From: Flavobacteriaceae bacterium
GTDB taxonomy: Bacteria; Bacteroidota; Bacteroidia; Flavobacteriales; Flavobacteriaceae
Assembly: GCA_014075215.1 (NCBI GenBank)
Contig: CP046177.1
Span: forward strand, 3,596,501 to 3,660,500
Direction: 5' to 3'
Length of the DNA: 64,000 bases
Every line of letters starts with the position of its first letter. Position 1 is the first letter of the stretch. This document shows, piece by piece, positions 36,685 through 46,103 of this stretch. Position numbers and translations under genes: made by a program. Under the pieces are notes generated by a model that did no database searches, was not told the DNA's origin, and saw nothing but the letters and a program-made list of their open reading frames with translations.

Positions 36685-36885
36685 CTAATATTTTTTCCGT
36701 CTGTATTTCATTTTGTCTTTTCTGGCTTCTTGGAATGCAATAATGTCTTCTTCAAAAAACACTCGCCCAGCGGAAGTCATTTGATGTGGAATTGAGTAGT
36801 GTTTGATTAAAACACCCAAACGTTGTTTAGAAATTCTAAGAAAATCTGCCACATCGCCAAAAGCCAATATTTTTGGTCTATCCAT
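36685..36885 (-). CDS. Small helix-turn-helix protein (excisionase/AlpA-like), paralogue 2
   Basis: 66 residues from ATG 36885 (MDRPKILAFGDVADFLRISK); the longer frame upstream to 37005 overlaps a small gene on the other strand and is unlikely. Same fold as paralogue 1: RLGVLIKHYSIPHQMTSAGR, VFFEEDIIAFQEARKDKMKY. Confidence 0.8.
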   Translation of the reverse strand: MDRPKILAFGDVADFLRISKQRLGVLIKHYSIPHQMTSAGRVFFEEDIIAFQEARKDKMKYRRKKY

Positions 36886-36958
36886 AATTTTAATGGTATT
36901 CGAAAAACTACCAAGAAATAGTTGCATGGAATGAAATAGCTTGGTATGATAAAACCAA

Positions 36959-37126
36959 ATGCCTTTACCGCCTTTTACTGCAAATGATTTTGATGAAGTT
37001 ATCAAACACCTTTGTGATGCGGATAATGTTTTTGACCATCGGGAAAAGTCAAAACACTATGAATTTATCCAACGTTTGGTTGCTTTGCTCTATGATTGGT
37101 GTGATGAGGAGAAGAAACAGCTTTAA
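36959..37126 (+). CDS. Possible 55-residue acidic protein
   Basis: The frame begins at ATG just after two in-frame stops and reads MPLPPFTANDFDEVIKHLCD to a TAA at 37126, with segments HREKSKHYEFIQRLVALLYD and WCDEEKKQL. Composition is protein-like and the sequence is helical and acidic, like many small mobile-element proteins. No family recognised. Confidence 0.5.
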   Translation: MPLPPFTANDFDEVIKHLCDADNVFDHREKSKHYEFIQRLVALLYDWCDEEKKQL

Positions 37127-37175
37127 AATCAGCCCAAAAGAGCCTGATATTTTCCTTTATTGATCCAAATCCCAT

Positions 37176-37991
37176 CTAAAAACAAATTCCTTTTTTGCAC
37201 CAATTCAACGTACTCCCCAAGAAATATTCTGGATAGTCCATATTTTTTTCTATCCTCTCTGTAAGTGTTTTCAGATGTGTTTCGCGTTCTGTCACAGTAA
37301 GTATTTGAAATGTTTCCGCATTGGTACCAATCTGTTCTTGCCAGTCATTGGATTGGAGAAATTTCTCATAGATTCTGTACTTATATAACAGAGAGCCTTT
37401 TGGAATGGTATCAAACTGCCCTCCAATAGCTTCAATGCCGCTATCAATTTCTACCATAAACACTCTTTGAATATCAGTTTGAACATTGCGTAAAACAAAA
37501 ATCAAATCAGGAATAATAGAGACCCTGCCCAAAGTGAGTTTGGTTTCGGTAACATATTTTTTGCCGACTTGTTTTTGTCCTGCCTCGGTTAACACTGTTT
37601 TGAGCTTAATAGTAGGCAAGTGCAAAATATCCTGGTCTAGTTTGATCTGGAAATCCACCAGACATTTACGATGATAATAATGATTGATTGAAGAAAAAGG
37701 CTTTGTCACCAGGGATTTGGCATAGGTCTGATTGTCTGCCTGTTGTTCATTTAGAACAAGCTCCAGTCCTTGTTTTGTTAAATATGACAAGTAGCCAAAA
37801 TTTAGGTTGTGACTTCTTGGGAGTTTGGCTCGTTTGATATAGCCTTTTCGGTCAAGATATTCTAAGGCTTGTTGGCAGGCACGGAGGGTTTTATCAGCAT
37901 AAATTAAACGGTAAATTTGCTCTGTACACAGGTATTTATATCGAGCTAAAAAGACTAATAAACGGGTATGTTTGGTACTTAAGATATTCAT
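37176..37991 (-). CDS. Replication-relaxation family protein
   Basis: 271 residues starting with a winged-helix (LSTKHTRLLVFLARYKYLCTEQIYRLI..) and a C-terminal domain with HYYHRKCLVDFQIKLD, IIPDLIFVLRN and VFMVEIDSGIE, a nuclease-like strand order. It matches the 'replication-relaxation' family found on plasmids and conjugative elements. The start overlaps the upstream ATPase gene by 4 nt (ATGA), so both are translationally coupled. Confidence 0.8.
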   Translation of the reverse strand: MNILSTKHTRLLVFLARYKYLCTEQIYRLIYADKTLRACQQALEYLDRKGYIKRAKLPRSHNLNFGYLSYLTKQGLELVLNEQQADNQTYAKSLVTKPFSSINHYYHRKCLVDFQIKLDQDILHLPTIKLKTVLTEAGQKQVGKKYVTETKLTLGRVSIIPDLIFVLRNVQTDIQRVFMVEIDSGIEAIGGQFDTIPKGSLLYKYRIYEKFLQSNDWQEQIGTNAETFQILTVTERETHLKTLTERIEKNMDYPEYFLGSTLNWCKKGICF

Positions 37992-39758
37992 AGGATGTCT
38001 TTGATTTTAGGGAGCTCAGTTTTCGGTTTGTTGACCTTAGAGACATCGCCTTTTTCGGTTTTTGGAGGCTCAACGGTTTTGGTATAGTAATTCTGTAAAT
38101 TATGGTTTAATCGCTTACGATGTTGTTCTGGGCTGATATAGCAACTGCCTTTTTTTCCAACCAGAAAATCGTATACCTGAATTACAATCGGGTCATGGGC
38201 TCCCACTTTGACAATAAAGCGACCTTTCCCAAGTTTTGGGGTCTGTTTGCCTTTGAAATTCATCTCTTTGCTCATCTTCTCATAGTCTTTGTAACTACTG
38301 TAGCCAAGGCACTTGATGTTGGTGTTGGCAAGAATAGAATCTTTAAGGCGTGAATTCTGAACCTGTCCTAAAAATTGATTTGCTAATGTGATATGAAGTG
38401 CATATTTCCTTGCTTCACTTAATATTTTATCAATGCGTTCGGTAAGGTAGTTCTGACATTCGTCGATGTAACCCATCCATGGTTTGCGAAATTGCACAGG
38501 AATTCTCTCTTTTTGGAGTGCCAGAGTGGTGAGTTCCGCCATAATAAAACTGCCAAGCATTTTACTGCCTGATTCTCCTAATTTTCCTTGTGAGAGATTA
38601 AAAAGCAGACACTTTCCTTGATTCAATGATTTTTGGAGATCAAACGAACTCTCTTTGCAGTCAAATATCTTTGCCACGTGATAATTAGCCAGTGCATTTT
38701 CAAAACGGGTTAAAATTGAGGCTTTGGTGATCTCAAGTCGTCTCTCATTAAATTCATGTTCAAAAAATAGTCGCACCGATTCGGAATAATGCTTTTTTCC
38801 CAATAGTTCGTATGCCTGACTTGTTGGAGGTCTTAAAAAACGCAAAAAATCTCGTAGATTCATTCCTTTATGAGAAAGTAAAACTTGCATACAGTTAAAA
38901 ATAATGCGCTCCATATTGGGCGAGAATTCCTGCGCCATTATGATTGAAAAAGCGTTTAGTAGTTCCTGTGATTTTACCGATACAAAGGCTTGTTTGACTG
39001 CATTAGGGCTATCATAGTATTGATGTTGGAGCGGATTAAAACGAAAATAATACCCGAGTTTACCCCCAAACGGGGGATAGATAAAGTATTTTATCATCTT
39101 TCCCTTTGAATTGTGATATTTCTGAGGCTAAATCGCCGTGAGGATCGAGCAAAAAACACCCTTTTCCATTCTGTAAATCAGAGTACATAAATAGTTTTAT
39201 AAGCTCAGATTTGCCAGAGCCTGCTCCACCAAGTATCTGTACATTTCGCTGGCGATTCCCAAATGGAAATAAGGTCTTAAACCCTCCTTTGGTAAAAAAA
39301 AATACCTCTGGACGAAATTTAGTTTCCAGAAATTGAGCCTTATAAATGGCAATTTCTGCATTGATTTGGCTGAGTGATAGTTTTTTTTCATCAGGAGCTG
39401 GGTTTTGAGACATATATGTTAATCTCAACTGTGAAATTGTTAGAACGAATTTGAATTTTTTTTCTTTCTCTCCAAGCTCATAGCTAAATCGCCACCGAAT
39501 TGCTGAGGGGATACTTTGTTTAAATTCATCAATTCGGGCTTTGCCCTGATGTGATTCTTGATTGTACCAATGAATCAGATAATCGCAGAGATCGTTCTGA
39601 TCTCGAGCGGCTTGTAACAAGGTTTCGGGTTCAATGGAAAACGTTCCTATCTCCAGGGCGTTTGCTTGTTCTGATTTACTTATAAACGGTTCAAGGGGCA
39701 GACGTCCGTAGACTTGTTTTAGATAGCCTAAAAAATTGTATTTAGAGTTTTTTTTCAA
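37988..39758 (-). pseudogene. Conjugative coupling-type ATPase (TraD/TraG-like), frameshifted
   Basis: An FtsK/HerA-superfamily ATPase in two frames. The N-terminal frame (39060-39758) has Walker A LGGAGSGKSE and Walker B GCFLLDPHGD; the C-terminal frame (37988-39097) has the second acidic motif YIDECQNYLT and HITLANQFLGQV, as in type IV coupling proteins. They join as ILYLSP-FGGKLGYYF if one C is removed from the CCCCC at 39072-39076, giving 589 residues. The C5 faces GGGGG across four bases, so a hairpin could promote slippage or sequencing error. Role if intact: docking DNA for transfer. Confidence 0.82.
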
Positions 39759-40029
39759 TGTGTTGTTTTATAAATTTTTCTAGTAAATCGCATTCTTTTT
39801 GTAGTTTTTGATATTGGGCAAGGTTGACAGAATTTTTTTTGAGACGATCTAATTCCTGCTCGACTTTGCGCAATTGACCCGCCAAAATTACATTAGCCCG
39901 CTCGGCAGCTCTTATTTCTGATTCTAAAGATTTGCCGTAAAAGGAATATTTTCGTCTGTAAGAAGCTCGTGGTCGAAACAATAGAATCAGGAGAATCAGG
40001 CTAACGGGAATGATAATATAATCGATCAT
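39742..40029 (-). CDS. Small membrane-anchored coiled-coil protein
   Basis: 95 residues: N-terminal membrane helix (DYIIIPVSLILLILLF), a basic stretch (RPRASYRRKYSF), then a coiled coil (ESEIRAAERANVILAGQLRK..). The stop overlaps the coupling ATPase start by 17 nt, so it is probably an accessory subunit of the transfer ATPase. No named family. Confidence 0.6.
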   Translation of the reverse strand: MIDYIIIPVSLILLILLFRPRASYRRKYSFYGKSLESEIRAAERANVILAGQLRKVEQELDRLKKNSVNLAQYQKLQKECDLLEKFIKQHIEKKL

Positions 40030-40184
40030 TTTTTTACATTTTTTAGATTCTTCATTTGGATTTCATCAGGGCTTCGTTAGCGCTTCATTGAGGCTCTTTC
40101 TAATGAAGCTCAAAAACGCTGTAAAGTCACATTATATCTGTGTTTACTATCTTTTGTTTGTCTTGAATAACCTCCTTGCGAGGT

Positions 40185-40211
40185 AAATACAGACGTGTAG
40201 TGTCTGTATTT
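40185..40211. repeat. 10-bp stem-loop upstream of the mobilization operon
   Basis: AAATACAGAC and GTCTGTATTT are perfectly complementary around a 7-nt loop. It lies 26 bp from the strong hairpin that follows; together they form a GC-rich island in an AT-rich 510-bp spacer. Confidence 0.7.
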
Positions 40212-40236
40212 CCGCTCGCTCGTCGGTTAGCCTTGC

Positions 40237-40276
40237 GGATTCCAGGGAGAGTGCCAAGGCACTCTCCCTGGAATCC
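40237..40276. repeat. 19-bp perfect hairpin, possible oriT/origin or terminator
   Basis: GGATTCCAGGGAGAGTGCC and its exact complement are separated by only AA. The GC-rich stem stands out from the AT-rich surroundings and is not followed by a T tract, so it is more likely a nick/origin-type or protein-binding structure than a simple terminator. The spacer 40030-40539 has no supported gene. Confidence 0.6.
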
Positions 40277-40539
40277 TCGCACGTGAACCTTATTATTTAA
40301 AAATTTTTTTGAGTACATATTTCTGGTATTTTGAATGCTTTTTTTCAATCTAAAATTTGAAATATATGTTCTCTATTTATTTGATATTTATCTCTCACTT
40401 TAGCAATACTATCCAATGAAAGAATTGAATAGATTCAACTACCCAACACCCAAGCACAAATAAAATCTCCTTTGAACTGAAAAACTCTTCGTAAATTTTT
40501 TTTGCCCTATAAATGTTGATGGTGTTTGAAGATGATTTT

Positions 40540-40749
40540 TCAACCTATCTTTTTTCGAGCGTATTTCAAATTATGCTTGCGATTTTTCTGGAAAGCCTCA
40601 ATGTCTGATTTAAGAAAAACCATTCCTGAGCTTAAAACCGCATGGGGAATATTGTAGAGTTCTACCAATTCCCTTAAACGTGCATATTTAATACCTAAAT
40701 ATTCACACGCGTCCCCACTTCCTAAAAGATGTAATTTTTCTATATCCAT
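40540..40749 (-). CDS. Small helix-turn-helix protein (excisionase/AlpA-like), paralogue 3
   Basis: 69 residues: LLGSGDACEYLGIKYARLRELVELYNIPHAV and MVFLKSDIEAFQKNRKHNLKYARKK, the same architecture as the two proteins at 36.5-36.9 kb. It is separated by 2 nt from the next HTH gene, forming a small regulatory operon. Confidence 0.8.
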   Translation of the reverse strand: MDIEKLHLLGSGDACEYLGIKYARLRELVELYNIPHAVLSSGMVFLKSDIEAFQKNRKHNLKYARKKIG

Positions 40750-40751
40750 GG

Positions 40752-41024
40752 CTACTCGACCAGATTTCGATCTAAATATTCAATGAGCGAATCGTACTGA
40801 TACATAATACCTCTGGATGAGGTCATGGAATAACGGATTTCGTCGTTATTTCTGAGTTGCTGTAATTTACTAATACGCACCCCCAAAGTTTCCATCGCTG
40901 CTTTTGGAGTGACATATTTTGGGTGTCTGTTGGCGTTATATCGGTCAAATGCTTTCTCAATTGTTTGCTGTATATCGGCAATCAATTCGTCTTGATTGAC
41001 TACCACCATTTTTTGTGATTTCAT
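40752..41024 (-). CDS. DNA-binding (MerR/excisionase-like) protein
   Basis: 90 residues with a leading helix (QDELIADIQQTIEKAFDRYN) and an HTH-like part (KYVTPKAAMETLGVRISKLQ, QLRNNDEIRYSMTSSRGIMY, YDSLIEYLD). It resembles the RteC/excisionase-type regulators of Bacteroidetes elements. It precedes paralogue 3 on the same transcript. Confidence 0.65.
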   Translation of the reverse strand: MKSQKMVVVNQDELIADIQQTIEKAFDRYNANRHPKYVTPKAAMETLGVRISKLQQLRNNDEIRYSMTSSRGIMYQYDSLIEYLDRNLVE

Positions 41025-41034
41025 ATTTTATTTT

Positions 41035-41715
41035 TTAGGTTGCATCTATAGTTTCGATTTGTGTTAGATCACGCTGTAAGCGTTCTCGCATAATTTTAAA
41101 ATTGGCTAGATCAAGCTCAAAACCGATAAAATCTCGCTTCATAGTTCGAGCTACCAGTGCCGTTGTACCAGAACCACAAAACGGGTCACAGATTAAATCA
41201 CCAATCTGTGAATGTTGTTCAATCATTTTTTGAATGAGTTCTTTGGGTTTTTGGGTAGGATGGACTTTGGTTCCATTAGTATATTTAGCCTCATTGCCAA
41301 AGCTATGGTTTCGCCATATATTTGAACCCCCGAGATGTAATTTTGTATTGGAGGTATGAAACAAAATCAACTCATGGCAGTAAGAGTAAAAAGATCCTGG
41401 ACCAGAAAGTTTATCCCATATAATGAGATTTTTGGCAGATAAAACAGAGTCAAATAAGGGATAATAAAAGGCATACCCTCGCCAATCGGTAAAATAGAAT
41501 ACCACTCCATCAGGACGCAATATGCGTTTGAACTCTTTAAAAAGTTCTAGAAAAAAAGGCTTGCAAATTGCTAAATCGACAAAAGAACCTTTGCTCCCAT
41601 TATGGGTCATGCCCAAAAAATAAGGCGGGTCAGCAATAATAAGTGTTACAGAGTTGCTTTGAATCTGTTTGATTCCGTCCAAACAGTCCATTTGGTAAAT
41701 TGTGTTCGCTTTCAT
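41035..41715 (-). CDS. Beta-class DNA methyltransferase (N4-cytosine/N6-adenine)
   Basis: 226 residues from ATG 41715 (MKANTIYQMDCLDGIKQIQS); the upstream extension overlaps the neighbour and is unlikely. The catalytic DPPYFLG comes first and the SAM motif DPFCGSGTTAL (about 185-195) last, the beta-class order. VHPTQKP is also typical. The start overlaps the VWA-like gene stop by 4 nt. No cognate nuclease is seen, so it is an element-borne orphan methylase, likely for protection in new hosts. Confidence 0.9.
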   Translation of the reverse strand: MKANTIYQMDCLDGIKQIQSNSVTLIIADPPYFLGMTHNGSKGSFVDLAICKPFFLELFKEFKRILRPDGVVFYFTDWRGYAFYYPLFDSVLSAKNLIIWDKLSGPGSFYSYCHELILFHTSNTKLHLGGSNIWRNHSFGNEAKYTNGTKVHPTQKPKELIQKMIEQHSQIGDLICDPFCGSGTTALVARTMKRDFIGFELDLANFKIMRERLQRDLTQIETIDAT

Positions 41716-42320
41716 AGTGTGTGGAATTTTATGTTTTTGGTTTGAAAAATTGTTAGAAATACTGTTTTCCAGTAATACGAGATATAAGAAAACGTAGTGG
41801 CTTGATTGGTCATGCTCACGGGCAGATAGCAATCAACTTGTAAATCAGGATAAGAAGATTTAGAAAGTCCAAAATCTTTGATAATATTATTAGCATCTAC
41901 GATGCCTTTTTTTTCTGCCTCAGATTTGGAACGCAAATAGAGTTTTCTTCGGGGGGAATATTCGAGCATATCGCTGAGATAAATTACTTGTAAGTTTCCG
42001 CTAAGCTGTAACTCTTCAAAAATTCTTGGGATTGATGCTAAAATATGCGTTTCGTTACTTTTGGGAACCTCTGTTTTAAAAACATTTAAAACTTTGCTAT
42101 TGGCGATATTGCCACTGTTTTTTTGCAGATAGGAAAGAATCACTTGGTCGTCACTAGAATTAATGCGCTGTAAAAGCATTTTTTTTAAGATGGTTTCTCT
42201 TTTTTTGATTTGCTCTGCAGTGGGTTTTACCGATCCGCTTTTGTCGTCAAAAATAAGGGTGGTTTGGGCGTTTAGTGAAAACACCCAAAAAATGGAGATA
42301 ATGATTGGAATTTTTTTCAT
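41712..42320 (-). CDS. Secreted VWA-like hypothetical protein
   Basis: 202 residues with signal MKKIPIIISIFWVFSLNAQ. DDKSGS (residues about 25-30) fits the metal-ion-dependent adhesion motif DxSxS of VWA domains; LQVIYLSDMLEYSP fits the later acidic strand. The family is not otherwise recognised. In an operon with overlaps on both sides (4 nt each), next to a membrane gene, it may be a transfer-related periplasmic factor. Confidence 0.55.
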   Translation of the reverse strand: MKKIPIIISIFWVFSLNAQTTLIFDDKSGSVKPTAEQIKKRETILKKMLLQRINSSDDQVILSYLQKNSGNIANSKVLNVFKTEVPKSNETHILASIPRIFEELQLSGNLQVIYLSDMLEYSPRRKLYLRSKSEAEKKGIVDANNIIKDFGLSKSSYPDLQVDCYLPVSMTNQATTFSYISYYWKTVFLTIFQTKNIKFHTL

Positions 42321-43309
42321 GATTTCTCTGGTTTTTCGGATTTATAAAGATTGTTGTATTCTTCTTCGCTTAAAATTGGTTCGGTTGGTTGTTCGATTTC
42401 TTCACTATTTTTTTCTTCTTTTTTTTCTGTTTCAACTTTAAATACTTCTGTCTCGGGTAATTTTTCCTCAGGTGTTCCCTGTTTAGAGTCTTGGGCTTCT
42501 ATGTTTTTTAGGTCAGCCTCAGCCTTTACCTCTTCTATGATTGATTCGATGTCTTGAAAAGCATCTGTTTTTTCAGGATTGATGAGTTCCTCTGCGGTTG
42601 GACTCATCACTTGTAGACATTCCAAAGCCTGATACCTGCCTAATTGAAATAAATAATCTCCAAGAATCTCACGAGCTTTACGCTGAACCGATAAATAGTG
42701 CTGATAATCAGTTTTGACCGCCACGATCTGATGAGCGCATCGCTCGTATTTGTGTTTGTATTTCAAAACTTTGGCAACCGTCAATTTGACTGATAAAAGG
42801 AGAGCCGAAGTAAGCAAGGCAATAAAACCTGCCAAGATGTAGAGCAAACGAGCAAGAAAATTTTCTAACTCAGAAGGTGTTGATAGCGTATTTTCAATTT
42901 GCTTTACTTTTTGCTCTTGGGTTTGAAGTTCGTTTTGTAAATCCCCATCTTCAGGATTGGTAAAAGCAGTCATTTGGAGATTTCCCAGATTTTCAATTTC
43001 AAGCTGATATCTGTTTTCGAGTTTGTGGTACTGATACTGCTCAAAGTTTAAAAACCCTGTTGCTAGAACATACAGAGCAATTGCCACAAGATAGACTTTG
43101 AATACTATAGGGATAAAACGCCTATCAGATTGAAGAAATAACTTGATAGGGGCGTAAAAATAAATTCCTAATAAGAAGCTCACGCCTAGAATGGTAAGTG
43201 CAAAGAGCCAACTTTTGAGTTCTGCCAATCCCAGTAAATTTTCGGCAATATTTTGGAAAACGGTAATTTCGGCGGCTAATGCTGAGATGTAAGCTATCAA
43301 AATAATCAC
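42317..43309 (-). CDS. Multi-pass membrane protein of the element
   Basis: 330 residues. Hydrophobic segments near 2-20, 32-54, 67-86 and 150-175, a helical linker between the third and fourth, then a cytosolic acidic, Glu/Lys-rich tail from about 215 (EEVKAEADLKNIEAQDSKQG and on). Topology resembles small Tra-type or effector-export membrane proteins, but I cannot place it in a family. Start overlaps the neighbour by 4 nt. Confidence 0.65.
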   Translation of the reverse strand: MIILIAYISALAAEITVFQNIAENLLGLAELKSWLFALTILGVSFLLGIYFYAPIKLFLQSDRRFIPIVFKVYLVAIALYVLATGFLNFEQYQYHKLENRYQLEIENLGNLQMTAFTNPEDGDLQNELQTQEQKVKQIENTLSTPSELENFLARLLYILAGFIALLTSALLLSVKLTVAKVLKYKHKYERCAHQIVAVKTDYQHYLSVQRKAREILGDYLFQLGRYQALECLQVMSPTAEELINPEKTDAFQDIESIIEEVKAEADLKNIEAQDSKQGTPEEKLPETEVFKVETEKKEEKNSEEIEQPTEPILSEEEYNNLYKSEKPEKS

Positions 43310-43312
43310 AAC

Positions 43313-43948
43313 TCATGTTGTGGTAATAGCCGATAAGATATTTTTTTCTTTTACCCCTTGGCCTTGCTGATAGTTTGAATTATCAGAAATAATTTCTGGA
43401 AATACTCTGAACTGAGTAACTTCACGGATAAGGCGAGAAAATTCTTCATAGGAAAGTTTGTTGATCGCATTAGAAAGTTCGCTAATTACTTTTGAAGAAA
43501 TTCCAAGATTTTTTAATGAGGGGGATACATTAATTGGTGAGATATAGCCCTCTTTTAGGTTTTCATACTCGTGCGGTTCATCATCATCAAAGACTGGAAC
43601 TTTTAAATCGTGATTTTGATCTTCCTTGGCAACTGCCTTTTTGGTATGCTTATCTATCAGGGTTATGAGTTTATAGTAAGCATTTTCCGCTTCAATCTTT
43701 GCTTTCAAAAGATATTTCCACTTGTTATGCAGAAAACTGAGTTTGGCTTGATTCTTTAGATACAAAGAGTGTGCAATTGATAAAAGTTTGAAGTGATTGC
43801 GTTTTCGAAACCTTTGAAAAAACCAAAAATCTTTTTTCCCAAATAATTTGTCAAAATCCAAGGATAGACTTATTAATGTCTCCCTAGTGAATGTGAGTAA
43901 AAAAGCAATGACTGCCGAGATGTTTTCTTGTGAGTCTTTTGTGTTCAT
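43313..43948 (-). CDS. Hypothetical helical protein
   Basis: 211 residues, soluble, basic N-terminal half (KKDFWFFQRFRKRNHFKLLS..HNKWKYLLKAKIEAENAYYK) and an acidic middle (VPVFDDDEPHEYENLKEG). 3 nt from the downstream membrane gene, same strand, so same operon. No recognised domain. Confidence 0.6.
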   Translation of the reverse strand: MNTKDSQENISAVIAFLLTFTRETLISLSLDFDKLFGKKDFWFFQRFRKRNHFKLLSIAHSLYLKNQAKLSFLHNKWKYLLKAKIEAENAYYKLITLIDKHTKKAVAKEDQNHDLKVPVFDDDEPHEYENLKEGYISPINVSPSLKNLGISSKVISELSNAINKLSYEEFSRLIREVTQFRVFPEIISDNSNYQQGQGVKEKNILSAITTT

Positions 43949-43952
43949 AGGA

Positions 43953-44390
43953 TTAGATTTTTAAAAGTGAATTGAAATGTTTTTTTATGCTTAATAGTGC
44001 TTGCCATTCCATGTTGCGCCGATTTATAAAATCTCTGTGATAAATCGACACAAAAAAATCTGTCCAAGGCTCAAAAACAATACCTGCTGAGATTTGGGCT
44101 TCTTTTAAAATGTTTTGGAGTAAAAGCAGTTTTATAATAAGTGGCAAAGTGGAGCGAAAAAAAACTCCTTTGAATCTTTGAAATTCTTTGATGCCTTGAA
44201 ATGGGAAAAAGATGACTTGTTCAAAAAAATCGACATCACTCGGTGCAAACTTCAAAAGAAGATAATCAACTTGCTCTTGTGGGATGAGTTGTTCTGGTTT
44301 TTCAAAGGAGAAATTAAGGCGGTAGATTTTTTCTCCAAACTTTTGTTTGATTGCTTTGGAAAGGAGGTTTTTGTAATTTATTGGATTCAT
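43953..44390 (-). CDS. Hypothetical protein
   Basis: 145 residues from ATG 44390 (MNPINYKNLLSKAIKQKFGE). Mixed alpha/beta; segments QVDYLLLKFAPSDVDFFEQV and EPWTDFFVSIYHRDFINRRN. First gene of the 44.4-to-41.0-kb operon. No family recognised. Confidence 0.6.
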   Translation of the reverse strand: MNPINYKNLLSKAIKQKFGEKIYRLNFSFEKPEQLIPQEQVDYLLLKFAPSDVDFFEQVIFFPFQGIKEFQRFKGVFFRSTLPLIIKLLLLQNILKEAQISAGIVFEPWTDFFVSIYHRDFINRRNMEWQALLSIKKHFNSLLKI

Positions 44391-44554
44391 ATTTTCTCTA
44401 AAATTTTTTGGGAATTTCAGAAAAGTAAAATGAGTCATATGCACAGAAAGGAACGTTAGAATGCACACTTAGAAATGCACTAGAAAATAAAAGACTTATC
44501 TAAATCCAGTATTTATAAGGCTTTAAAAGAAATAAAAATTCCTCTAAAAAAAAT

Positions 44555-45049
44555 TTAATCTTTTTTTGTATTCGTATTATCTTTCGTTAAAAAATCCTCT
44601 AATCCTTGAGGAATTTTACCTGAACGATGAATAAAATACCCTCTAGGGATTTCAGTTTTTAAAAAACTTTTTGAAAATCGATCGCTTGGATTTGTATCAA
44701 TAATGAAATGATTTTTTGTTAAGCGTTCTGGGTATTTAAAATCTCCTTTCCAATATAAACTAGGCTGTTGTTTTCCTATCATTTGAATTATTGATTTTGA
44801 GGGTAAATGAACAAAATATTGATTAGATGCAAACCCATAAAATTCTCGCTTATCATTTCCAAACATCTCTATCCTTGTTTTTACCATCTCTCGTATTTTT
44901 TGGCAGATGAACTCTACTCCCTCTTGCTTTATAATTTCGTAGGTATCATTTGTTGCACAAGGAATGCCATCAAAAACGAATTCTCCTTTGCGACGATCTG
45001 GAACATATAAAATTTCTGTTTCTAATAATTTAGGCATGACTTTTGCCAT
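44555..45049 (-). CDS. Hypothetical protein
   Basis: 164 residues, soluble, with KGEFVFDGIPCATNDTYEII, RIEMFGNDKREFYGFASNQY and FFIDTNPSD-like segments. Divergent from the interrupted gene at 45085 with 36 bp between starts, a layout often seen for paired accessory genes. Function not recognised. Confidence 0.6.
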   Translation of the reverse strand: MAKVMPKLLETEILYVPDRRKGEFVFDGIPCATNDTYEIIKQEGVEFICQKIREMVKTRIEMFGNDKREFYGFASNQYFVHLPSKSIIQMIGKQQPSLYWKGDFKYPERLTKNHFIIDTNPSDRFSKSFLKTEIPRGYFIHRSGKIPQGLEDFLTKDNTNTKKD

Positions 45050-46103
45050 ATTATTTTTTATCTAAATTTTATCAAGAATTTTAAATGGATCGATATCAAG
45101 AATTATTGTGTAAGCATGTTGAACAGCAATTAAAAGTAGACGGATATTTAGAAAAATCCTTAAAGAATCAAGCTGGTTTGATATATCAAGTGGTCGATGG
45201 ACGCCTTGATTGTTACAAAAAAGAACTCGACCAACAAATACAACAAGAAACTGATACAAAAGAGAAAACTGCCATTAAAAAAAATTTCCTAGATAAATTC
45301 ATTTCAAAAGAGTTCCATAGTTTTTTAAAAACGATGACTACCAAAAAAAGTGAACGTCGAACTTTATTAAAAAAATGTTTATTGAATCGTGAAACTGCAC
45401 TTAATAATTTATTATCAGGCAAAAGCATAGAACCTAGAAGCAAAGATTTTTTTTGTGTTTACATCGGTAAAAAAGGTTGGAACGACTTTGTCAATTACTG
45501 TATTAGCGTTGAGTCTGACACTGAAGAAGACCTAGATATTGTCTGGAATAAGATAAATAAATCTTTTAAGCGGAATCCCATTGAAGAAATTCAAAAAAAG
45601 GAAAAATGGAAACAGATTTCTCAATACTCATCGATTTCTACTTTTTCTCTAATCCTTTTAATCAGTTTTCTACTTCTCTCTAAAAAAGAAGTTAATACAT
45701 CTTCAACAAATATCGACGGAAATAATAATGTCAATGTTCAAGGAAAAGCTGTCTTTGTAGGAAAACAAGGAGAAACAAGTCAAGAAAGATTAAAGCTCAA
45801 AACAGAATTTTATAGGCAATATCAAGGAAATTACAATCTTTTTTTTCTTGAAGAAGGAGATGAAATTACAGCCATTCGTTATGGTGCCAGTAATTTGATG
45901 ATTAATGAGAAAGGAATTTCATTATTTTATCAGAATTTTCAGAGCAAAAAAATTGTAGAGTCTCCCATGGAGCTTATAGAAGAGATTTCTACAAAAAGTA
46001 GTTTTTATTTTCGAGAAATTGCGAGTACTTGGTCTTATATGGCATCATCCCCCCGTATTCTATGATAAAAACAAGTAAAAGTTGAGATATTATTTTTACT
46101 AAT

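Noticed and set aside
40127..40348. 73-codon frame over the double-hairpin island
   Set aside because: It runs straight through two perfect palindromes; its composition (Arg/Asn-rich, no family) looks non-coding.
40785..41030. CRISPR or phage-repressor locus
   Set aside because: No repeat-spacer array anywhere in the window; the HTH proteins are excisionase-like.
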